A DNA stretch of 64,000 nucleotides from Paralithodes platypus (taxonomy: Eukaryota; Arthropoda; Malacostraca; Decapoda; Lithodidae): contig CM064480.1 of assembly GCA_032716605.1 (NCBI GenBank), positions 22,097,651 through 22,161,650 on the forward strand. Reading direction: 5' to 3'. The notes beneath the pieces are model-generated. The model did not search any database. It saw only the letters and a program-made list of their open reading frames with translations, and had not been told where the DNA came from. Each line of letters opens with the position of its first letter. Positions within the stretch are counted from its first letter, which is position 1. Below are positions 52,480 to 62,910 of this stretch, piece after piece. The translations under genes and the position numbers were made by a program.

Positions 52480-54950
52480 TGTTATGCCCGGTCCAAATTG
52501 GAACGCGAGATATTCTTTGTACAATGAGCAGCTCTCTAACTGGATAGGTATACCTTAAACTTTAAATAAAGAGACAACACGGCAGGATAGTAAGCACACA
52601 GGTAACAAGTTAACATGGGTTTTATTCAGTTTAACACCTGGTTCATGGAGGAGCAAGACATATATTTTATACCTGTAACCTGGAGATCATCAACAACAAT
52701 AAGAATAATTAAGACATACAATACTCAGGTTATCAAGTAAGCAATAGGAGTCGGACAATGGGTCCGGACTCAAGGTAATAATAATACTCCTAGGATACAA
52801 TTATAAGGTATCCAAAATGGTGGAGGTACACCTCCTACCCAAATAGATCTCAGAGAGGATCTCAACAAAAGACAAGAGTGCAGTAATGGCAAATGCCGTC
52901 TGGATCATGCAATGATGTCCCCGGCATATAGTGACGTTAACTGACTCTAAAGCAATAATGGCCAAGTGGTCATCAACAATGAAGTGGGCTCGGAAAGGCT
53001 CACAAATGATATTAATACTATAGGTGTGCTAGATCTCACCTGGCAAAGATTAATCCTTAACTCTAATTGTGTACTAGCAAGGTGCTGAAGGCTGAGGCAA
53101 CAATCGTCGGGAGCTGAGATAGAGCGAAATCTATTCGAGTTATGAACCTGACAGAATGTTAAATGAATTAGGCTAGAAGTTATACAAAGGGACTAGATTA
53201 CGTGCAAATATGTGTTTGTTTTTGATGCTATGGGTCTTATATAAGCACGCCCCCTCTGTCGGGCTATGGGAGACCAATAACCCGGGAAGGTGCATATATA
53301 AGGATCCCCTGATAGGTATGTATAATGGGTCCCGGCAAGTGGGCTAATTAATGTCAATTTAAGTAGGGAGAAGAAAGACCTCTCGCAAGACGTAATGTTA
53401 ATGAGAACCCCTGAAGATAACTTCTACCACAACCCTGAGTCAACTCTATACCCATAAACGGTACAAAAGCGCTTAAAGGAGAGCTGTAGTGAAGAGGAGG
53501 GCCCATAGATCGAGGGAGGATCCAGTAGTCCGGAGGGCGGCTGGGCGTGATGACTCCGGAAGTTGGTCCAGGGAGGGGGGAGGGCGGCTGGGCGTCATGA
53601 CTCCAGCTACTGGTCCAGGGTGAGTCACAAGATGATTCCTTAGACCTTGGCGCCTACCACGGGACAGCCGGGTTCCTCTTGCACTCCCACAGTGCAGTGA
53701 TCCCCAAAGGATATGCTGGAGTTCTGCTACAAGGTTTGGGGGGTTAGGGTGACTAGCATAATGATCTACCTAGAGTGGCAAGCAGTCTAGATAGTGACAT
53801 TATAGGTAGTCCAAGGGGGGTCAAGGTAAGTGTCTTCCTTCCTTGCTAGTTCGTGGAACTATCAGAACCATGTAGCAAAAAGAGAATCCAGAAAGGGGTT
53901 CCCAAAGTGGGTTGCCCAAAATTAGTCCTCTTCCTGATGGGGGGAACCCGATCTGGTAGATCTCAAGTTACTACACTATCCTCATAATCCCTTGAACAAA
54001 ACAAGGTAGGAATCCTTTGGTACTTGGTTTGTGCACCGCATCGAAGGCCAGAAAGGGGGAGCCCAAAGTGGGTTGCCCAAGCTAGTCCTCTTCCTGATGG
54101 GGGGAACCCGACCTGGTAGATCTTCGATCACAGCACACAACTGACAAGTTGAACACCAGCTATCTCTGGGTGTTCTTACCCTGAACTAAATAATACCAAA
54201 TGGCAAGCTTAGTTCATGATGTCCAGGCTGGGTGAGTATAAGACAATCTTCTTGCCCCTACTTAAGGCGCCCGGCTTGAGAGGATCAAGGGCGTTTGGCG
54301 CGTGGTGGTTATGTCCTTGTAGCTCTGGGGGTGGCGCGCCTGGACTCTGGCTGTACCTTGTAGCTAGATGCCCCGGGCAGATTCTGTTATAAGATGGGGG
54401 GATCACTTCCTGGTGGGGGAGGAAGTGGACACCAGTATACCCTGCCCAGCCAGCTTCTATGGCCCCTACCACCAGAGAGAAAAATCAGAGGGGTAACTAC
54501 GCTAAACACCCAGCTAACCACCCTAGACTTCCCCAGCCTGATCAACCAGCTACAGGTGGTACTCCTTTATTTTCCAACTTACCTTTCATCTCCCCCATCA
54601 AGGACTGCCAAACTGCTCCAGACTTTCACTCTCTATTCCCTAGTCTGCCATTTATATCACCCATCAAAACCCCTCAGGATCTTGCAGCCATCCAAGTCAT
54701 GTCCTTTTCCCGGGCTAGGATGGCGCATAAACCAGCAGTTCAACCCATGCAGCAGTTCTAAAAACCTTTCCTTATATGTATCATCCTGCACATGCCATTT
54801 CTCATCGTCCACTCAGGTCTTATGTGTCCCACCTGTCTCGTTGATATGCGGGCGATGCGGGCAGGAGCAGAGTGGCTGGCAGGAGTAGGGTTGGCTGCAG
54901 GTTTAGTGGCAGCTAGAGATGTGGTCTTATCATCCTGAGACCGCATCTCA
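52480..54950 (-). repeat. gypsy-2 3' LTR (left in the window)
   Basis: Bounded by TG...CA (TGTTATGCCCGG to GCATCTCA on the plus strand). It matches the right LTR except that 54429-54805 is inverted relative to 62389-62765. It carries the repeated GATCTACCAG units, TATA and AATAAA elements on the minus strand. Confidence 0.92.
54429..54805. repeat. 377-bp inverted segment in the gypsy-2 3' LTR
   Basis: Reverse complement of 62389-62765, while the sequences on both sides (GGAAGTGG and TCCACTCAGG) are in the same orientation in both LTRs. The ends have short inverted repeats AGTGGAC/GTCCACT. It is absent from the gypsy-1 LTR. In this orientation the pol-tail frame stops soon after entering it. 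Confidence 0.9.
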
Positions 54951-57900
54951 CTACCGTCTGGTAGAGAAAAGTCCCGACCCCGGGACTGGAGATGGTAATG
55001 TCTTGAAGTATTATCTTCGTAGACAGGGGTCAGGTGCTGGAGGAAGTGGTAATAAATGACTCCCTGGTTGTTAGGGGTGGCCATCTTGTCTCCGGTGAGG
55101 GTGAGGAGAGAAGAGGAGTCATAGTACCTCAAATGGTCGAGGAGGTGGTGAGGTGACTTGATCACTTTGGTGGAGTCGTTCCGCGCCAGGGTTATCATGT
55201 CAATCCGCATCTTGGTGGTGGTCGTCAGCGAGGGCGTTGTCGTGGCTGGAGGTGGTTGGAGAGTGATGACAGAGAGCCTGGCTTGGCCCAGGTCATGAGG
55301 TTGTGTGGACGCCGAAGTACCAGGCTGGGGGGAGGAGCTTGGTGCGGACGCCGAAGTACCAGGCTGGGGGGAGGAGCTTGAAGACGCTTGATCCTTAACC
55401 TTTCTCGCTTTAGGCTGAGACAGGGCTGGTTCCCATCTGGTAGGTGGCTTCACAGGTCTTCCACAGCGGGTATGAGAAGGGAGTCTGGGAAATGGGGGAG
55501 ATGGAGTTAGAGGTGACATTGAGCGAAATTTGGATATTGTTTTTCGCCTGGGAAGTTGAGAAGGAGGGGAAATAGATTGAGGAGAAGGAGGTAGGGTTTT
55601 AGAGATAGGAGGAGTAGGTGAGGGTTTTTTAGGACGGAAGCTGGGGGTGATAGGCAAAGTGGGGGGTTGGTGTGTTGTGGTGGCGAGGGGGGAAGACTAG
55701 ACGTGGCAAGGTTAATTAAAGGTGATGGTTGAGAAGGAGGTTGCGGAGGTGAAACGAGAGGAGATGTGAGAAGATTTGGGCTTAGGAATGCGGGAAGGGG
55801 TGAAGGTGACAGGAGGTGAAAGAGAAGAGGGGGAAGTTTGGGTTTGAGTAGAGAGAACAGGAGGAGGTCGATGTTTAGGAAGGTGAGAAGGGGTGAACTG
55901 GTTGAGGCGAGTGGGAAGGGTGACAGGAGGTTGCAGTACAGGAGAGTGAAGGGCAGGCAAAGGAGAATTGAGAGGGGGAGTGGAAAGAGGTGGAGGGAGA
56001 GGGACAGGTCCGGAAAGACAGGAAGTTTGAGGGTGAAGATTTGAAACAGGGGTACAGTCAACATCCTGATCAGGCTCAGCTACAACAGTAATATTCTTAT
56101 TAATAGGTTGAAACCTTCTGACAAACCTATTCCTATAAGTGCGAGATTCCCCATGATAGTTAATTATGACCTGGAAACAGTTTGGGATCCTAAGGATCTC
56201 AAATGGACCCTTGTACCGTGGCTTCAGTTTGGAGGGTACAGGTAAGATGGCGACCATGACTAGGTCGCCTACTTGGTGAGGGTTGTTCTTGGGGGCTTCA
56301 TCAGGCTGGAGATCTTGGGAAAACTGGAGCTGACGTAGGCGGTTCCTGAGGTGGACGAGGTTGGTATTTAGACCTGGTGAGGCCTCAGTAGGGGCAGCTA
56401 GGTGACGTAGTGGTATGAGGAGAGGTGGGCTCCCAAAAACCATCTCATGAGGGGTGATCCCGTTGTCTCTGGGGCAGGTGTTTATTCCCCATTGTATGAT
56501 GCGAATTTGGCTGGTCCAGTCCGATGAGTTCATCTGTTGGAGGCGTGTCCGGATTTGATTGGCGATGGTTCTATGAGATCGCTCGCAGATGGAGTTTCCT
56601 TTTGGCCAGTAGGGTGAAGAGTGGCTGATGTGAAATCCAAACATTTCGGAGATCTGCGTCCAAATTTGCCCGGTGAATTCAGGGGCATTGTCGGAGTGGA
56701 TTGCCTGTGGCAATCCAAAATAGGGAAAGACATGTTGTAATAATGCCTCGGTGACGGCCATAGCAATGTGTTCTCTGGCAGGGCAGGCGATCACGTATTT
56801 TGAGTACGTGTCCACGAAGGTGATGATGTAGCGGTATCCCCTGTCGTTTTGTAGAGGTCCCATGACGTCTACTGCCAAAAGTTGCCAGGGTTTAGAAGCG
56901 ATGAGTTTGTCGGAAGGTCCTGGGGTGCGTGTTTGGTCTTTTCCCAGGGTGCAGGCACGGCAAGCTTCAGTGATTTTCTTGGCCGTGGTGTAGGGGCGAG
57001 GAGTCCAGTAGATGTTTTTGAACGTGTTCACCAACTTCTTTTGGCCTAGATGGATCCCGTTGTTGGTGTGCAAAGAAGACATCATTTGTTCAGCATCCTC
57101 AGGCCCTAGTACGATCTGACCTTCTGGGGTAAAGAGGGCGTCACCCCTTCTTTGTAAGAGGCCAAAAAGTCGGGTGGAGATCCAAGTTGGTTTGTCGTTC
57201 CGGAGGTAGGCCTGGATGAGAGGGGGAGTGGTAGTAGGTGGTGGTCGAGGTTCTTGGATGGTGTTGAGTTGTTCTGGTACCAGTGGGAGCCGGGATAAGG
57301 CGTCTGCATTGGTATGGAGTTTTCCCGGCCTGTAGGAAATCTCAAAATCAAACTCCTCAAGTGATTCTCGCCAACGGACTGTTAGGGCATTCTTAGAATC
57401 AGATTTCCTGAGCCATTGTAAGGCTTGGTGGTGAGTGATGATGGTGATCTTGACGCCAGCTAGGTAGGCCCGGAAGTGTTGGAGGGCCCAAACGATGCCT
57501 AAGCATTCTCTTTTAGTTACCGGGTAGTTGGTTTCTGCTGGGGTTAAGGTCCGGCTGGCACAAGCAATGATGTGCTCTCGTCCTTCTCGATTTTGGGAGA
57601 GGACTGCACCGACGCCGAGAAGGGACACGTCGGTGTAGAGTCTAAAGGGTAGTTGGTAGTCCGGAAAAGAGACGACAGGGGAAGACACGAGTAGATCCTT
57701 GAGGGAGGTGAAGGCTTGGAGACGGTCGGGGGTCCACACAAAAGGTTCTTCCTTCCTAGTTAAGTCGTGTAGAGGTCTGGCAATGGTGGCGAAATTCTTC
57801 ACAAACCTCCGATAGTAGGAGGCAAGGCCTAGGAAAGCTCTTACTCCTTTTACTGACTTCGGGGGTTGGATCTCCTGGATGGCTTGGAGTTTCTTGGGGT

Positions 57901-59416
57901 CAGGTGCAAGTCCTTCTTCTGACACCAGATGTCCTAAGAATTGGACCTGATGTCGAGCCATGGTGCATTTAGTAGGCTTCAGCTTTAATCTGGCTTGTCG
58001 GATCCTCTGGAAAACTTGGCTGAGGCGTTGGAGGTGTTCTGCCCAGGTACGACCAAATACTATGATGTCGTCCAAGTACGCCAGACATGTTTCCCAAGTT
58101 AATCCCTGAAGTACGGATTCCATCAGTCGGGAGAAGGTGGCGGGACCGTTACATAATCCGAATGGCAGCACTGAGAACTCGTAAAGCTTCCCTTGGCTGG
58201 TGGAGAAAGCTGTTTTTTCTTGGTCGGTGGGGGCGACGGGGACCTGCCAGTATCCGGATTGCAGGTCCAGTGTGGAGAACCATCTGGCCCCTAAGAGGGA
58301 GTCTAGGGAGTCGTCGATGCGTGGTAGTGGGGTGGCATCTTTGATGGTGACATCGTTGACTTGTCGGTAGTCGATGCAGAATCGAGATGACCCATCCTTC
58401 TTCTTGACCAGTACCACTGGAGAGGACCAAGGGCTAGTTGAGGGGTTGACGATGCCAGCTTCTAACATCTCTGCAACTTGCTTCTGTTCTTCTTGGCGCT
58501 GAAGGGGGTTCTTTCTTCGTATAGCCTGTCTGACTGGGGGTCGAACAGTGTGAATGTGGTGTTCTAGGACATGGGTGTGGCCTACATCTTGGGAGTTGGT
58601 GGCAAAGATGTCCTGGTATTCGGCCATTAACTGGCACAGATCGTCCTTTTGTTGAGGGGTGAGGTGAGTAGGAACGTCTGGGAGTGATGGAGTTGATGCA
58701 GGAATGGAGGTGGTGGTGTCAGTTGAAGGCTGGTCATCATAAGTCTCTAGTTCTCCGATGGTGAGACCCCTGGGTAGGGTGATAGGGTGGTCGGAGATGT
58801 TGGCTATTCTTACTGCATTTTGTTTTAAAATGGCAGGAGCAGTGAGACAATCCCTGTCAAAAGGGCTCTGAAGAGAGGGAGTGTGAATGAGTTCTCCGTT
58901 GAGGGCTGGATGGATGGGTACCCAATGTTCATGATGTGGCAGCAAGGTGATGGGTTGAATGGTGATGGCCGATGCAACACGGATGGCTTTCAAGGTTTGA
59001 GGAGGGTCATGGAGCGGTGTGGCAATCTTCGGAGTGGTGAGTCCTGGGGGTTTGGTGGAAAATAACAATCTTCTTTCAACACACTGGATAGTAGTGCGAA
59101 GGGCCGTGAGAAGGTCGAATCCCAGGTATCCGTCATAGGTGGTTTCTTGGGAGGAAAATACCATGAAAGCGTGGTGATGGCCGTGGTTAGGTTGAGGGGT
59201 GGCCACATACAGTGGGGCCGTGATGCCAGTACTAGGAATAAGGTTGTCGTTGGCATCAATGAGGGTGGTGGACGAGTGTTGAATCGGTCCAAAAGTGTTG
59301 TGATGTCTCTGGTGGTAAGAGGAAAAAATACAGGATCTTGAAGCTCCGGTGTCGACAAGGAGTCGAGAGTTGACTCCCTGGATGGTCAGGTGGGTGTAAA
59401 TGGGAGGCTTTATCAT
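54758..59416 (-). pseudogene. gypsy-2 Pol: protease-RT-RNase H-integrase
   Basis: Continuous for 1234 codons from 59416 to 55712: LVDTGAS, FCIDYRQVND, YLDDIIVFG, RNase H, integrase zinc site, DDE motif residues and GPY/F module, as in gypsy-1. RNase H has His in place of the catalytic Asp of the TDH motif (ITHHQAL, codon 57431-57433); gypsy-1 and gypsy-3 keep Asp. In the Pro/Ser-rich tail a 17-nt deletion (near 55763) and a 4-nt deletion (near 55672) shift and then restore the frame, but a stop at 55712 lies between them. The frame reopens at 55657 and runs into the LTR to 54758. Confidence 0.9.
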
Positions 59417-59438
59417 ATCATAGCTGCCCCTATCTCGA

Positions 59439-59485
59439 GCCCCCGCCAGTTTGCAAGTTGGTGGGCGGGGGCGGTCTAAAAACCC
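59439..59485 (-). promoter_or_regulatory. Putative -1 frameshift site (gag-pol), gypsy-2
   Basis: Minus strand: G GGT TTT (59485-59479), stop TAG, then the 9-bp stem GCCCCCGCC/GGCGGGGGC (59472-59464 with 59447-59439). Sequence and spacing are identical to gypsy-1. Confidence 0.75.
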
Positions 59486-60351
59486 GGTTTGAGGACTTCC
59501 GGCTCGACTGTACTGTGGTCGTCCGGGTCACCAACCTCTGCAGCTGTCTCGTCGTAATCCTCAGCTCCTGCAGTGCCGTCTTCTAGGATGGTGGCAACTC
59601 TTCTGGAGGGCTTCAGCCAGGGAATCTGTCCCCAGAACAGTGGAACCCTCGAGCGTTTGGCCTGCAACTCGGCAAAAGACCTCTTCAACCCATTAATAGG
59701 GCACTGGGACCCGCAGGGCTTCCAGTCTCCAGGCTTGACTCTGGCCCATTCTTCCGGCTTGTCCTGGTTGCGGCTAGGGTGGTAGGTTGGTCCGGAATGA
59801 GCTCCTTGTGGCTTAGTGGGAGCTCATTGGATACCTGCGATCTTTCCTTGCTCCTGGGATTTTTGCAGGGCCAGAATACGGCGTATGATAGGGAGGTCTG
59901 TATCATATCCGGCCGGTTCTGTGATGGCAAAGTGGTCCCGGACTGCACGCAGAAGGATCCTCATCAGGGTCCGGCGGACGTTCTCCTTCCTCTCTGCAGC
60001 TGTAGCCGTTGTGAATGCGGTGGAAGCCAGCCTGGTAAGCTTGTTGATGGTGGCGTCGAGGTCCCCGTCGTAGGTGATGGGCGTGAAATTGCTGGTCGGC
60101 TATTACAGTACCTAAGACGGGGTTAATGGCAGTTTTAGTGTATGTTTCAAACTGTTCCCAGGTCATTCCGGGGTTCTCTTTTACATAACTGGAAACTAGG
60201 GCCATAGACTGCCCTAGCTTACTACAGTATGTATTTTAGGGGCAACTTCATCTTTAAATATGTCAAGCACTGGCTTGACAACCTCTAAATAGGTGGCAAT
60301 GTCAGTTTCCTCTGGTCTGAAAGGAATAATATCCAGTGCTTTCCCTGCCAT
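59476..60351 (-). pseudogene. gypsy-2 Gag, frameshifted
   Basis: ATG at 60349-60351, stop at 59476-59478. It keeps the C-run that gypsy-1 lost, but lacks 4 nt near 60218 and has one extra C near 60080. The second half is open where gypsy-1 has TGA. Contains TWEQFETYTKTAINPVLG and PCGSQCPINGLK. The two copies thus carry different lesions, so the source element had an open gag. Confidence 0.8.
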
Positions 60352-60429
60352 CCTGACTACTTATCCCTGTCGTGATACTCTCAAAATATTTAAAGCAGGA
60401 AAAACCTGAAAGGCTATCTTCGAGAAAGA

Positions 60430-60445
60430 GACACCGCTGTCACCA
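60430..60445 (-). other. Primer-binding site of gypsy-2
   Basis: TGGTGACAGCGGTGTC on the minus strand, one base inside the LTR end; one difference from gypsy-1. Confidence 0.6.
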
Positions 60446-60446
60446 G

Positions 60447-62910
60447 TGTTATGCCCGGTCCAAATTGGAACGCGAGATATTCTTTGTACAATGAGCAGCT
60501 CTCTAACTGGATAGGTATACCTTAAACTTTAAATAAAGAGACAACACGGCAGGATAGTAAGCACACAGGTAACAAGTTAACATGGGTTTTATTCAGTTTA
60601 ACACCTGGTTCATGGAGGAGCAAGACATATATTTTATACCTGTAACCTGGAGATCATCAACAACAATAAGAATAATTAAGACATACAATACTCAGGTTAT
60701 CAAGTAAGCAATAGGAGTCGGACAATGGGTCCGGACTCAAGGTAATAATAATACTCCTAGGATACAATTATAAGGTATCCAAAATGGTGGAGGTACACCT
60801 CCTACCCAAATAGATCTCAGAGAGGATCTCAACAAAAGACAAGAGTGCAGTAATGGCAAATGCCGTCTGGATCATGCAATGATGTCCCCGGCATATAGTG
60901 ACGTTAACTGACTCTAAAGCAATAATGGCCAAGTGGTCATCAACAATGAAGTGGGCTCGGAAAGGCTCACAAATGATATTAATACTATAGGTGTGCTAGA
61001 TCTCACCTGGCAAAGATTAATCCTTAACTCTAATTGTGTACTAGCAAGGTGCTGAAGGCTGAGGCAACAATCGTCGGGAGCTGAGATAGAGCGAAATCTA
61101 TTCGAGTTATGAACCTGACAGAATGTTAAATGAATTAGGCTAGAAGTTATACAAAGGGACTAGATTACGTGCAAATATGTGTTTGTGTTTGATGCTATGG
61201 GTCTTATATAAGCACGCCCCCTCTGTCGGGCTATGGGAGACCAATAACCCGGGAAGGTGCATATATAAGGATCCCCTGATAGGTATGTATAATGGGTCCC
61301 GGCAAGAGGGCTAATTAACGTCAATTTAAGTAGGGAGAAGAAAGACCTCTCGCAAGACGTAATGTTAATGAGAACCCCTGAAGATAACTTCTACCACAAC
61401 CCTGAGTCAACTCTATACCCATAAACGGTACAAAAGCACTTAAAGGAGAGCTGTAGTGAAGAGGAGGGCCCATAGATCGAGGGAAGATCCAGTAGTCCGG
61501 AGGGCAGCTGGGCGTGATGACTCCGGAAGTTGGTCCAGGGGGGGGGCTGGGCGTGATGACTCCAGCTACTGGTCCAGGGTGAGTCACAAGATGATTTCCT
61601 TAGACCTTGGCGCCTACCACAGGACAGCCGGGTTCCTCTTGCACTCCCACAGTGCAGTGATCCCCAAAGGATATGCTGGAGTTCTGCTACAAGGTTTGGG
61701 GGGTTAGGGTGACTAGCATAATGATCTACCTAGAGTGGCAAGCAGTCTAGATAGTGACATTATAGGTAGTCCAAGGGGGGTCAAGGTAAGTGTCTTCCTT
61801 CCTTGCTAGTTCGTGGAACTATCAGAACCATGTAGCAAAAAGAGAATCCAGAAAGGGGAGCCCAAAGTGGGTTGCCCAAAATTAGTCCTCTTCCTGATGG
61901 GGGGAACCCAATCTGGTAGATCTCAAGTTACTACACTATCCTCATAATCCCTTGAACAAAACAAGGTAGGAATCCTTTGGTACTTGGTTTGTGCACCGCA
62001 TCGAAGGCCAGAAAGGGGGAGCCCAAAGGGGGTTGCCCAAGCTAGTCCTCTTCCTGATGGGGGGAACCCGACCTGGTAGATCTTCGATCACAGCACACAA
62101 CTGACAAGTTGAACACCAGCTATGTCTGGCTGTTCTTACCCTGAACTAAATAATACCAAATGGCAAGCTTAGTTCATGATGTCCAGGCTGGGTGAGTATA
62201 AGGCAATCTTCTTGCCCCTACTTAAGGCGCCCGGCTTGAGAGGATCAAGGGCGTTTGGCGCGTGGTGGTTATGTCCTTGTAGCTCTGGGGGTGGCGCGCC
62301 TGGACTCTGGCTGTACCTTGTAGCTAGATGCCCCGGGCAGATTCTGTTATAAGATGGGGGGATCACTTCCTGGTGGGGGAGGAAGTGGATGAGAAATGGC
62401 ATGTGCAGGATGATACATATAAGGAAAGGTTTTTAGAACTGCTGCATGGGTTGAACTGCTGGTTTATGCGCCATCCTAGCCCGGGAAAAGGACATGACTT
62501 GGATGGCTGCAAGATCCTGAGGGGTTTTGATGGGTGATATAAATGGCAGACTAGGGAATAGAGAGTGAAAGTCTGGAGCAGTTTGGCAGTCCTTGATGGG
62601 GGAGATGAAAGGTAAGTTGGAAAATAAAGGAGTACCACCTGTAGCTGGTTGATCAGGCTGGGGAAGTCTAGGGTGGTTAGCTGGGTGTTTAGCGTAGTTA
62701 CCCCTCTGATTTTTCTCTCTGGTGGTAGGGGCCATAGAAGCTGGCTGGGCAGGGTATACTGGTGTAGTCCACTCAGGTCTTATGTGTCCCACCTGTCTCG
62801 TTGATATGCGGGCGATGCGGGCAGGAGCAGAGTGGCTGGCAGGAGTAGGGTTGGCTGCAGGTTTAGTGGCAGCTAGAGATGCGGTCTTATCATCCTGAGA
62901 CCGCATCTCA
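60447..62910 (-). repeat. gypsy-2 5' LTR (right in the window)
   Basis: About 2.46 kb, TG...CA. TATA near 61204 and AATAAA near 60590 on the minus strand. It includes the 377-bp segment (62389-62765) in the orientation in which the pol-tail frame stays open through it. Confidence 0.92.
62433..62910 (-). other. Open reading frame inside the gypsy-2 LTR (pol tail extension)
   Basis: On the minus strand the frame that enters the LTR from pol (MRSQDDKTASLAATKPAANP) continues through ARIARISTRQ and then through the 377-bp segment (SMAPTTREKNQRGNY, SPIKDCQTAPD, SPIKTPQDLAA) to a stop at 62433. It is Pro-rich with a repeated FxSLPFISPIK-like unit. This LTR is the 5' one, so here it is not attached to pol; in a 3' LTR it would add about 150 residues to Pol. 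Function unknown. Confidence 0.55.

Larger units (their letters stand above)
52480..62910 (-). mobile_element. gypsy-2: complete Ty3/gypsy element
   Basis: About 10.4 kb, minus strand, with two LTRs of about 2.47 kb, primer-binding site, gag, frameshift site and pol, flanked by a 5-bp duplication. Close relative of gypsy-1. It is inserted into gypsy-3 pol. Lesions: gag frameshifts, two small pol deletions and an RNase H catalytic substitution. Confidence 0.95.
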
